Part shown: positions 34,952 through 42,701 of the stretch, in pieces
How positions within the stretch are numbered: the stretch's first letter is position 1
Layout of the letters: each line of letters starts with the position of its first letter
Assembly: GCA_903820745.1 (NCBI GenBank)
Contig: CAIJIT010000284.1
Coordinates: 28,133-92,132 of the forward strand
DNA: 64,000 bases
Source of the DNA: an uncultured Burkholderiales bacterium
GTDB taxonomy: Bacteria; Pseudomonadota; Gammaproteobacteria; Burkholderiales; Burkholderiaceae_C
Direction of reading: 5' to 3'
The notes under the pieces: model-generated
What the model was told of the DNA's origin: nothing
The model's database searches: none
What the model saw: the letters and a program-made list of their open reading frames with translations, nothing else
Position numbers and translations under genes: made by a program

Positions 34952-35839
34952 TCACTGCCCCTTCTGGGCAAGAGCGATGTCGCGCAACGCACTCGCTTTC
35001 AATTGCCCGATGTCGATACTAATGTCGACAACCTTGGCACTGTGTACGATGCCGCCGATTGCGATCTGCTTGACACCGGTCTTGGCGATTGGCACCACCG
35101 TCTCTTCATTGACGCCCCCGGTGCCAACGGTCCAGGCTTTGTCCCCGACTATTTTTACCGCCTCAGCCAATACATCTATATCCATATTATCGAACATAAT
35201 ACATTCGACACCACAGGCAAGCGCCTCCCTGGTATCTTCAAGGGTTTCGCACTCGCATTCAATCTTGAGCGTGTGTTGGCCACGTTCGCGCAACTGGGCG
35301 ACTGCAGGGCTAATGCCACCGGCCATCTTGATATGGTTATCCTTGAGCAGCACTGCATTGTGCAGACTGTACATGTGCGGAATTGCTCCGCCTTTTCGCA
35401 CAGCATATTTTTGCAGCACCCGGATCGGTGGTATACCCTTCCTTGCATCGGAAATTTTGGTGCCATAGGGCTTGACCAAATCAACATATTTTCGCGCTTC
35501 GGTGGCGATGCCAGAAAGATGCTGTAGGTAATCCAAAGCCAGCCGCTCGCCGGCCGCAAATATCCAAGCCGGCGCCTTGATCGTCATGACGACATCACCG
35601 GGCCTGCAAAATTCGCCATCCTGTTTGAGAATTGAAATCTCACTCTCTGGGGCCAGAATTTCGAATGTCATTTTCGCAACCGGGATTCCACATAGAATAC
35701 CCGGCTTCTTCATATATATATTGGCGGTCATTATCTGCTTATGACCATCCAGGAATTGAGACGTATGATCGCCATGCATCAACTCCTCGCGAATTCCCCA
35801 CTCGATGATCGGGCGAATTATGCTTGGTATCAAATCCAT
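34952..35839 (-). CDS. NadC-like (quinolinate phosphoribosyltransferase) paralogue
   Basis: NadC condenses quinolinate with PRPP and decarboxylates it to nicotinate mononucleotide. This 295-residue protein matches end to end: GDHTS (residues 23-27), GERLALDYLQHLSGIAT (97-113), ARKGIPPIRVLQKYAVRKGG (132-151), LLKDNHI, IECECETLED and IMFDNMD. Differences sit at the quinolinate site. TRKT is ARKG, and the Arg of the HR pair is Met (PHM 154-156). Lys134, His155 and Lys166 remain. No nadA or nadB is adjacent. Altered acceptor specificity is inferred. Confidence 0.8.
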   Translation of the reverse strand: MDLIPSIIRPIIEWGIREELMHGDHTSQFLDGHKQIMTANIYMKKPGILCGIPVAKMTFEILAPESEISILKQDGEFCRPGDVVMTIKAPAWIFAAGERLALDYLQHLSGIATEARKYVDLVKPYGTKISDARKGIPPIRVLQKYAVRKGGAIPHMYSLHNAVLLKDNHIKMAGGISPAVAQLRERGQHTLKIECECETLEDTREALACGVECIMFDNMDIDVLAEAVKIVGDKAWTVGTGGVNEETVVPIAKTGVKQIAIGGIVHSAKVVDISIDIGQLKASALRDIALAQKGQ

Positions 35840-36810
35840 TTGCTTTTCCTTTGCTTATCTACCATCCCAAAAAGAGCAAGGCGTAGCGCCTCACATGCGA
35901 AATTAGCCATTTTCTTCACATCCTCGCTGCTGGACAGCGCCCGGAAAAATCCATGTGTCAATCGTTCGGCATTACGAACGACAACGCCAGTACCGGCGAG
36001 TTGCAGTCGCGCTGCGTAGTCGCGCCCATCATCTCGTAGCGGATCATATTCTGCAGTAATAATATGGGCTGCCGGTAGCCCACCAAGCTCGACTGCAACC
36101 AAGGGAACTGCACAGGCATCGGGGCTGACATCCATTCCCGCTAGATAGTTTTTCCAGAAATACCTCATTTCCCGTCCGGAAAGTATCGGCGCATCCGAAT
36201 TTTCTACATATGACAAAGTTTGAAAGTTCAATCCCATGGCAGGATAGTTAAGCAGCTGTAACAGAATTTTAGGACCTCGCCGATCGCGCGCAGCGATTGC
36301 ACAAGCGGCGGCTAGATTGCCACCGGAACTCTCGCCGGCAACTGCGATTCTCGATGTATCAATACCATTATCCGAACCCTGTTCTGCCAGCCATGTCAAA
36401 GCGGCATAGCAATCATTGAAGCCGGCAGGAAATGGATCCTCGGGCGACAGTCGATATTCAGGACTAACAACGATAGCCCCGACTTCTTTGACATAGAGAT
36501 AGGCTAGCTCAGAAGACTGCTCCGGACTACCATACATCCAGCCGCCGCCATGACAATAAAGTATCACGGGCAACAGACCGACTGCAGCAGCGGGGCGGAA
36601 TACAAGCAAGCGCAGCGGCAGACCATCGCTGGGTATAGTGATCGGCTCTACCGTTACACCGTCCGGAACAATGGGCGGATTTTCGGCTCGGGCCTTGGCT
36701 ACCTTTGCGCGGCGAGTCGCAACATCCACGAGGTCCAGCGCCTCCGACCGATCAGCCACAGCTTTCTCGAGATACGGTAAATAGGTCGGGTCGATATTCA
36801 TCGCACGCAT
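35830..36810 (-). CDS. HSL-family alpha/beta hydrolase (esterase)
   Basis: A 326-residue serine hydrolase of the hormone-sensitive-lipase group. The oxyanion-hole motif is HGGGWMYGS, the nucleophile elbow GESSGGN, the acid AEYDPLRDDG and the His in LTHGFF. I chose ATG 36810. The frame also allows GTG 36846, which would overlap the PsuG-like stop. No signal peptide is seen, so it acts in the cytoplasm on a small ester, lactone or amide. Its end overlaps the NadC-like start by 10 bases. Confidence 0.85.
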   Translation of the reverse strand: MRAMNIDPTYLPYLEKAVADRSEALDLVDVATRRAKVAKARAENPPIVPDGVTVEPITIPSDGLPLRLLVFRPAAAVGLLPVILYCHGGGWMYGSPEQSSELAYLYVKEVGAIVVSPEYRLSPEDPFPAGFNDCYAALTWLAEQGSDNGIDTSRIAVAGESSGGNLAAACAIAARDRRGPKILLQLLNYPAMGLNFQTLSYVENSDAPILSGREMRYFWKNYLAGMDVSPDACAVPLVAVELGGLPAAHIITAEYDPLRDDGRDYAARLQLAGTGVVVRNAERLTHGFFRALSSSEDVKKMANFACEALRLALFGMVDKQRKSKWI

Positions 36811-36842
36811 GATATTTTTTCCAGCCACGTCATTTGCAAGGT

Positions 36843-37754
36843 TCACCTTGCGCGGGCATCAAGCCGCCGCCTTGCAAAGGCAGCCGCGATCTGACCGGCA
36901 GCCTTTGCCACTGCCAATATTGCCGTACGGCGTATCTTGTCCGCTTGGCCGGACGTCAACTGGTCCAGTTGAGCGAGCAGGAATGGCGTCAACGCCTTTC
37001 CTGCTATTCCGCCCAGTTTCGCTGCGGAAAGGGACTTCGCCACCAGTTCCTCCAGCAACTCCGCCGCCATCTCGCTCGGTGGCGCAATTGCCACCACGAC
37101 GCCCGTTTCAGAACCTAGTTGCCAGTGGACATCAAGAACAGCCGCAACCTTTTCAGGCGCGTCGAGTCGATCGATAGAGAGCTGGGTCGAGCCAAAATAG
37201 GCTGGAAAGTTGCCGGTACGATAGCCGATCACCGGTACGGACTTCGTCTCAAGGAATTCCAGGGTTCGCGGCAGGTCCAGAATGATCTTGGCACCCGTAC
37301 AGACAATTGCCACCGGATTTGCTGCGATTTCCTCCAGATCAGACGAAGCATCAAGCGTCTCCTCGTAGCCCCGGTGAATGCCACCAATGGCACCGGTCAT
37401 GGCGACCTGTATGCCGGCTAGACGTGCACAGAAGATCGTTGCCGAGACCGTTGTCAACGCGCAGTTGCCGCTGACGAGTGCCATTGCCAACTCGCGCTTG
37501 CCGGCCTTTGATACCGATTTTGCCCGTCCGATCTTCTCGAGTTGTGCCGCATCAGGTCCGATGACAATCTGCCCGTCGATAACCGCCACAAGAGCAGGAA
37601 TCGCGCCTTGCGCACGGATCGTCTGGCTGACTTCCTCAAACAGAGTCAGGTTTTCCGGGTACTTTCCCACCGGTGAGATGATCACTGACTCGATTGCCAC
37701 AACAGGTAAGCCTCTATCGCGGGCGTCTGCTACCTCGTGTCCGATTTTTAGCAT
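36843..37754 (-). CDS. PsuG/IndA-like C-glycosidase (pseudouridine-5'-phosphate glycosidase family)
   Basis: PsuG breaks or forms the C-C bond between uracil and ribose-5-phosphate. This 303-residue protein has AIESVIIS (Glu22), KYPENL, TGAIGGIHRG (His127), TLDASSDLEEIA and CTGAKIILDL (Lys156), matching the catalytic core. The substrate side differs. The Asn-Pro of the usual NPIP motif is missing (AIAPP), and the C-terminal Asn segment reads KIRRTAI. No PsuK kinase is nearby. It is the second gene of the operon, between the binding protein and the esterase. Confidence 0.8.
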   Translation of the reverse strand: MLKIGHEVADARDRGLPVVAIESVIISPVGKYPENLTLFEEVSQTIRAQGAIPALVAVIDGQIVIGPDAAQLEKIGRAKSVSKAGKRELAMALVSGNCALTTVSATIFCARLAGIQVAMTGAIGGIHRGYEETLDASSDLEEIAANPVAIVCTGAKIILDLPRTLEFLETKSVPVIGYRTGNFPAYFGSTQLSIDRLDAPEKVAAVLDVHWQLGSETGVVVAIAPPSEMAAELLEELVAKSLSAAKLGGIAGKALTPFLLAQLDQLTSGQADKIRRTAILAVAKAAGQIAAAFARRRLDARAR

Positions 37755-37789
37755 GATCGATTACCCAATCTCAGGCGCGTGAAGGCCGA

Positions 37790-38992
37790 CTATTTCTTTG
37801 CGTACTCGCAGTCCCCGTCCTGCATCGGTCTGAAGGCATCGACTCCAGGAACTTTAGCGATCAAGTTATAGTAATCCCAAGGCCGCTTGGATTCCTCGGG
37901 CTTCTTGACGGAATACAGGTACATATCGCGAATAACGCGTCCATCTTTGCGTATGTATGCATTATTTGTGAAGAAGTCATTTATTTTTGTATCACGCATT
38001 TGGTTTGCGACCTTCTCGGGTTCGGTCGTTCCCGCAGCGGTTACAGCCTTGAGGTAATGGGTCACCGCACTATAAATGCCAGCTTGTAGCATTGTTGGCA
38101 TGGCGCCGTGCTCTTTGAAGAAGCGTTCGGACCATACCCGGGTCTGTGCATCGGTATCCCAATAGAAAGCTTCAGTCAATAGCAAGCCCTGAGCGCGCTG
38201 CAAGCCAATGGCGTGAATATCGGTGATGAAGACCAGCAAGCCAGCCAGTTTCTGGCCGGATTTGGTTATCTGGAATTCTCCCGCCTGTTTGATCGCGTTG
38301 CTCGTGTCTGCGCCGGCATTTGCCAATGCGATTATTTTTGCTTTTGATGCCTGGGCTTGTAGCAGGAATGACGAAAAGTCATTATTGCCAAGTGGCGCTC
38401 GCACGCCGCCAAGAACCTTGCCATTGTTGGCAAGCACGACGTCGCGGGTGTCACGCTCCAAAGCGTGACCGAACGCGTAGTCAGCGGTAATGAAATACCA
38501 GGTGTCATTGCCGGCTCTGACTGCGGCGCCGCCAGTACTCTTGGCGAGGGCGTAGGTGTCATAAATCCAATGGAATCCTGTCGGTGAGCAGGACTTGCCG
38601 GTCAGATCGGATGAACCGCCGCTCACCACAATATCGATTTTTTTCTTTGTACTTGAAACTGATCTGACAGCCAGAGCAGCACTTGAGTTTCCGAGTCCGA
38701 CCACGGCGGTCACGCCATCAACGTCGTACCAACTCCTCGCCATTGAGGACGCAATGTCAGCCTTGTTCTGGTGGTCGCCAGTCAGCAGTCCGATCGGTTT
38801 ACCAAGCGCTTGTCCACCAAAATCCTGGATCGCGAATTTTGCCGCGATGACGGCACCGGGGCCTGTCGAGGCCGACAACGGTCCAGACATGTCTTCCATG
38901 ATTGCTATTTTTGCGGCTTGTTGCGCAAAGGATTCCACTCCGACGCAGGATATTGCCGCGACTCCTAGAACTATCTTCTGGAACATTTTCAT
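37790..38992 (-). CDS. ABC transporter substrate-binding protein (branched-chain amino acid type)
   Basis: A 400-residue periplasmic binding protein of the LivK/Peripla_BP_6 type. The signal peptide MKMFQKIVLGVAAISCVGVE ends near FAQQ; the mature part begins AKIAIMEDMSGPLSASTGPG. Members bind amino acids, amides or aromatic acids. It has an excellent ribosome site, AAGGAG 6 nt before ATG. It is the first gene of the operon, 35 bp before the PsuG-like gene. No permease or ATPase genes accompany it, so it must use a transporter encoded elsewhere. Confidence 0.88.
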   Translation of the reverse strand: MKMFQKIVLGVAAISCVGVESFAQQAAKIAIMEDMSGPLSASTGPGAVIAAKFAIQDFGGQALGKPIGLLTGDHQNKADIASSMARSWYDVDGVTAVVGLGNSSAALAVRSVSSTKKKIDIVVSGGSSDLTGKSCSPTGFHWIYDTYALAKSTGGAAVRAGNDTWYFITADYAFGHALERDTRDVVLANNGKVLGGVRAPLGNNDFSSFLLQAQASKAKIIALANAGADTSNAIKQAGEFQITKSGQKLAGLLVFITDIHAIGLQRAQGLLLTEAFYWDTDAQTRVWSERFFKEHGAMPTMLQAGIYSAVTHYLKAVTAAGTTEPEKVANQMRDTKINDFFTNNAYIRKDGRVIRDMYLYSVKKPEESKRPWDYYNLIAKVPGVDAFRPMQDGDCEYAKK

Positions 38993-39114
38993 GATCGACT
39001 CCTTTGGCTTCTATGAATTCAATTGATGAAGATTCTTTTACATGAATAAATACTGCAAGGCCCTACTGGGAATATATTTTAATTTTCGGAAAACACCTGC
39101 GGTTGAATTCCGCA

Positions 39115-39132
39115 CGGCGTTCCTGAACGCCG
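39115..39132. other. GC-rich hairpin in the operon leader
   Basis: CGGCGTTC (39115-39122) and GAACGCCG (39125-39132) form a perfect 8-bp inverted repeat with a 2-nt spacer. Nearby CCGCAGG and CCTGCGG (minus strand) could pair alternatively. On the minus strand this would lie in the 5' leader, about 120 nt before the first start codon. No T-run follows. Confidence 0.45.
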
Positions 39133-39198
39133 CAGGCCTGCTAGGCCGGCGCCTGAAATACATGCTTACACATAGTCAATATTTAGATATGAAATATA

Positions 39199-39212
39199 AT
39201 CACTATTGTGAT
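39199..39212. promoter_or_regulatory. Candidate operator, inverted repeat ATCAC-N4-GTGAT
   Basis: A perfect 5-bp dyad with a 4-bp spacer lies in the most AT-rich stretch upstream of the operon, flanked by TA-rich sequence on both sides. Position and symmetry suit a dimeric repressor; no regulator gene is adjacent. Confidence 0.3.
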
Positions 39213-39604
39213 ATATTATCATTTTGGATATATTTTTTAATTGTTATAAATTACTATTGCTTGCACGGGCCGATCTCTTCCAGGAGCGGGACGCTGCATT
39301 CCGCTGCGGCGACTCGGCGCTGGCTGGCCCACCAATTTGGCTGGGGCCGAGGTAACCATGCAGTCTGCTCCCTGACTAAACTACTGCATGCGCCGAAGTC
39401 TACGACCAGCCAGGTATTTATTACCAGAAAATATAGACTGGCAAGCGTTTTTACTTATAGGGTTTTCGAGATACTATTTTATCTACGGTCCAGCTGAAAA
39501 GCTGGTCGAGTCTGGATAGCGCGCAGGTGACCGTTTACATGCTGGAGCACAACGGGTCCTGCTGACAAGCAGCCCGGAACTGCGGACAGTCTGCCGAGGA
39601 CCTC

Positions 39605-40870
39605 TCAGCGCCGCCCGAACATCATCTGCCGGGCCAAGGCCTTTTTCAGCGGCGGCAAGGCCTGCAGAATGGCCAGCGCCAAACCGCGCGCAGCCGGCAG
39701 GCCGGGCCAGCGCCAGGCGAAACTTCTGGCGAGGAAATCGGTGGCAGCAATCATCACCCAGCGATCCGGTGCACGCTGCCATTCGACTCGCTGCAGCGCG
39801 GCGTCGATGCCGCCGCTGCCGCGCAAGGCATCGACCAAGGCATAGACATCGCGCAGCCCCAGATTGAGCCCCTGACCCGCCACCGGGTGCAGCGTCTGTG
39901 CGGCGTTGCCGATGCGGACAATGCGGCCCTCGACCAGGCTGCGCTCGGCATTCAGCCCAAGCGCAAAGCATTTCAACGCACTGATGCCTTGCAATTTTCC
40001 GACGGCTGCGGGCAACTGACTTTGCAGCACCGCCAGACGCTGGCTGTCACTTAAGCTGGCCACCTCGTCATCGGCTTGTGGCATGCACCAGACCAAGGCG
40101 GCCTGACGCGGTTGGCCAGCCGCAGGCCGCAAGGGCAGCAAAGCCAGCGGCCCGTTGCGGGTGAAACGCTCAAAAGCCACGCCGGCCGGGCTGTCATCAG
40201 CCAGCACCAGTCTGCCAACCCAGGCATTTTGCAGATAGTCACGGCTGACCGCCTTGCGCGCCTGTTCGGCGAACACGCCGCCCTCAGCGACGATGGCCAG
40301 GTCGAAACGCTCGGCAATGCCGGCATCGACTTCGACGCCAGTCTGCGGCGCATCGAGCGGCTTCAAGTTCTTTACCGGGGCACCGAAGCGACTGCTCAGT
40401 CGGCCCGGTTGAAGCGCCACAAGTCCATTCCATGCAGCCTGCAGCGGCGCGACCAATTGGCCGTAACTGATCACGGCGCCAAGCTGCGACACGCCCTGCT
40501 CGGCCGCGCTCAAGCGCACTTCAGGTTCTCCCGATGCGCCGAACAGCGGATGTCGCAAGGTCGGCGGCGCCTGGCTGACATTCACCTGCAGAATCGCCTG
40601 GGCCAGACCTGGATCCCAGACCGACAAGCGCTGCAGCAATTGCACGCTGCCGAGCGACAAGGCCAGGGTGCGCGGATCACCCGAGACATCCTTGTCGATC
40701 AAGCGGGCATCGAACAGGCTGATGCGTACCTGCGGCAGCAATTGCGCGGCCAGCAGCGCCAAGCTCAGGCCGACCGGACCGGCGCCGATGATCGCCAGAT
40801 GCAGCACCGGCGGGTTGCCCGCGTGAAGCGGCGAATCGGCATCAGGGTCAAGCGTTCGGGTCTGCATCAT
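39605..40870 (-). CDS. UbiH/UbiF/COQ6-family FAD-dependent monooxygenase
   Basis: A flavin hydroxylase of the ubiquinone-biosynthesis type. It is 421 residues from ATG 40870. The FAD Rossmann motif [16 protein letters not shown] is near residue 25-40. The second FAD motif [21 protein letters not shown] near residue 305 is the UbiH-family signature. The DG motif region around residues 155-190 is less canonical ([13 protein letters not shown]). Which ring position it hydroxylates cannot be told. The frame is open to 40936, but that part lacks similarity. It is divergent from the aldo/keto reductase. Confidence 0.85.
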   Translation of the reverse strand: MMQTRTLDPDADSPLHAGNPPVLHLAIIGAGPVGLSLALLAAQLLPQVRISLFDARLIDKDVSGDPRTLALSLGSVQLLQRLSVWDPGLAQAILQVNVSQAPPTLRHPLFGASGEPEVRLSAAEQGVSQLGAVISYGQLVAPLQAAWNGLVALQPGRLSSRFGAPVKNLKPLDAPQTGVEVDAGIAERFDLAIVAEGGVFAEQARKAVSRDYLQNAWVGRLVLADDSPAGVAFERFTRNGPLALLPLRPAAGQPRQAALVWCMPQADDEVASLSDSQRLAVLQSQLPAAVGKLQGISALKCFALGLNAERSLVEGRIVRIGNAAQTLHPVAGQGLNLGLRDVYALVDALRGSGGIDAALQRVEWQRAPDRWVMIAATDFLARSFAWRWPGLPAARGLALAILQALPPLKKALARQMMFGRR

Positions 40871-40954
40871 GGCTGGACAGCTTACCGCATGACCTTGCAA
40901 GCCGCGCTGAACCCGGTCTGCGTTACCCTCGGGCAACTTTTCAAGGAATCAACC

Positions 40955-41935
40955 ATGCAATACCGTCGTCTGGGCCGTAGCGGCCTGCAGGTTTCCGAAC
41001 TGTCGCTGGGCTCTTGGGTCACCTATCACAACCAGGTCGATAGCCAGGGTGCCACCGAGATGCTGGCTGCCGCCTACGACGCCGGCATCAACTTCTTCGA
41101 CAACGCCGAAGTCTATGCAATGGGCCGCAGTGAAATCTTGATGGGCCAGGCTTTCAAGGCCCTGAAATGGCCACGACTGAATTACATCGTCTCGACCAAG
41201 TTTTTCTGGGGCATCGACCGCGAGGGCAACACCGTCAATCGCCGCGACACGCTGAACCGCAAATATCTGATGCAGGCGATCGACGGTTCGCTGGCCCGGT
41301 TGCAGCTCGATTTTGTCGATCTGGTCTATTGCCATCGCCCTGACCCGCAAACGCCGATCGAGGAAACCGTGCAGGCGATGAGCGACATGATCAGCCAGGG
41401 CAAGGCGCTTTACTGGGGCACCAGCGAATGGTCGGCAGACGCCATCCGCAGCGCCTATGAGATCGCCGACCGCCACCATTTGCACAAACCAGTGATGGAA
41501 CAGCCGCAATACAACCTTTTGCACCGCGGCAAGGTCGAACAGGAATACGCGCAGCTGTACGAAGACATCGGCCTGGGACTGACCACCTGGAGCCCGCTCG
41601 CGTCGGGTTTGTTGACCGGCAAATACCAGCATGGCATTCCGGACGACAGCCGCGGTGCGCTCGCATCGATGGCCTATCTGCACGACACCCTGACCGATCC
41701 GGCCAAGAACAAGGCCGTTGCCGGGCTGGCGCAGATCGCTGCCGAACTCGGTGGCAATGTGGCCCAGTTGGCGATTGCCTGGGTCAACAAGAACCCGCGT
41801 GTGTCGACGGTGATCCTGGGCGCCAGCAAACTCGCCCAGCTTCAGGACAACCTCGGCGCCCTCGCCTTGACACCGAAGTTGACGCCCGAAGTGATGGCCC
41901 GCATCGATGCCTTGACCTTGCCGCTGTTGGACTGA
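40955..41935 (+). CDS. Aldo/keto reductase (Kv-beta-like)
   Basis: An NADPH-dependent carbonyl reductase of 326 residues. [19 protein letters not shown] opens the TIM barrel. The catalytic Asp and Tyr are in [12 protein letters not shown], Lys in IVSTKFFW and His in VYCHRPD. The NADP-binding end has STVILGASK. It resembles the potassium-channel beta-subunit branch (YghZ-like). ATG 40955 has AAGGA 7 nt upstream. The physiological substrate is unknown. Confidence 0.9.
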   Translation: MQYRRLGRSGLQVSELSLGSWVTYHNQVDSQGATEMLAAAYDAGINFFDNAEVYAMGRSEILMGQAFKALKWPRLNYIVSTKFFWGIDREGNTVNRRDTLNRKYLMQAIDGSLARLQLDFVDLVYCHRPDPQTPIEETVQAMSDMISQGKALYWGTSEWSADAIRSAYEIADRHHLHKPVMEQPQYNLLHRGKVEQEYAQLYEDIGLGLTTWSPLASGLLTGKYQHGIPDDSRGALASMAYLHDTLTDPAKNKAVAGLAQIAAELGGNVAQLAIAWVNKNPRVSTVILGASKLAQLQDNLGALALTPKLTPEVMARIDALTLPLLD

Positions 41936-41988
41936 ACCTGCGCCAGGGTTCTTGCAAACCGGAACCAATGGCGCAAGTGAGCGCCAAC

Positions 41989-42573
41989 TCAGAGTGCTGG
42001 GCCCAGACCGATAGGCGCCGGCACAGCGGCCAGCACTTTCTGGAACAGGCTGCGGTATTGCTCTTCAGGCGGGTGCCCGGTCAGAGGGTCACGGTTGGCG
42101 GAAAAAGCCGCGTCGAGTTCTTCCCAGTCATCGGGCTGCAGCACCCTCAGGGCCAGCGGCAGAATTTGTTGTTCTTCAATTTCCATATGCCGCAGGTAAG
42201 CAGAGACATATTCCTGCGCTGCAAGCTCGAAGGCGTCGCGGCGCGCTTCGCCCATCACCTCGAAGGCCAGCAATGCATGTTCGAGGTCGCGGATCGCATA
42301 TTCGCCGCGTGCATGGTCATGGTCGAGCATGTCCAGGGCCTCGCGGTGCGTGGGAGCACGCGCGCGCAATTTCGGAAACAGCAACTGGCTTTCCTTCGGA
42401 TGGTGCAAGCGTTCGGGGAATTCGTCGACATAAAAGAGCATCGCCCGCAGCACCGCAAAGTCCGGCAGGCTGCCATGGCGCCGATGCTCGGCCAACAGCA
42501 ACGGTATCGATCTGAGCATCGCCGCCAGGGCGCTATGTTCTTCACGAATGATGGTCAATGTCAAAGGCTTCAT
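41989..42573 (-). CDS. Hemerythrin-like domain protein
   Basis: A 194-residue four-helix protein with the metal ligands of a hemerythrin: IIREEHSAL, RLHHPKESQLLFPKL, MLDHDHARGE and YLRHMEIEEQQILPLAL. Such cytosolic di-iron proteins bind oxygen or NO or store iron. The start at ATG 42573 has GGAG 8 nt upstream. It is divergent from transketolase. Confidence 0.88.
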   Translation of the reverse strand: MKPLTLTIIREEHSALAAMLRSIPLLLAEHRRHGSLPDFAVLRAMLFYVDEFPERLHHPKESQLLFPKLRARAPTHREALDMLDHDHARGEYAIRDLEHALLAFEVMGEARRDAFELAAQEYVSAYLRHMEIEEQQILPLALRVLQPDDWEELDAAFSANRDPLTGHPPEEQYRSLFQKVLAAVPAPIGLGPAL

Positions 42574-42641
42574 CAGCTTGCTCCTGCACAAATGCGCTAG
42601 CCTGAACGCCGGGCGCCTGCCACGTCTTGTCATGGATCAAG

Positions 42642-42669
42642 TTGGCGTCTTTCCGCGGCCAAGTAAAAT
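42642..42669 (+). promoter_or_regulatory. Candidate sigma-70 promoter for transketolase
   Basis: TTGGCG (42642-42647) and TAAAAT (42664-42669) are spaced 16 bp, 33 bp upstream of the tkt start. This is a motif match only. Confidence 0.45.
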
Positions 42670-42701
42670 TCATGTTTTTGCATTTTCCGGACCTACACAA
42701 C

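Larger units (their letters stand above)
38993..39604. other. AT-rich intergenic region upstream of the seven-gene operon
   Basis: About 610 bp with no gene I can support. The half nearest the operon is very AT-rich at 39160-39260, with a GC-rich hairpin block at 39100-39150. The far half (39250-39604) regains host-like composition. It holds a 28-codon open stretch at 39269-39352 with GC-rich third positions that may be the tail of a broken gene, and small hairpins at 39490-39505 (GAAA loop) and 39559-39572. An open frame at 39042-39497 crosses these parts and looks spurious. Confidence 0.6.

Noticed and set aside
39042..39497. Open frame of 151 codons on the plus strand upstream of the operon
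   Set aside because: It spans both the AT-rich and the GC-rich halves of the gap, covers the hairpins and presumed promoter, has no ribosome site and resembles no family.
40076..40954. Plus-strand open frame running from within the UbiH-like gene into the aldo/keto reductase
   Set aside because: The upstream part is antisense to a well-supported monooxygenase. The reductase has its own ATG and ribosome site at 40955, so this is not a fusion.
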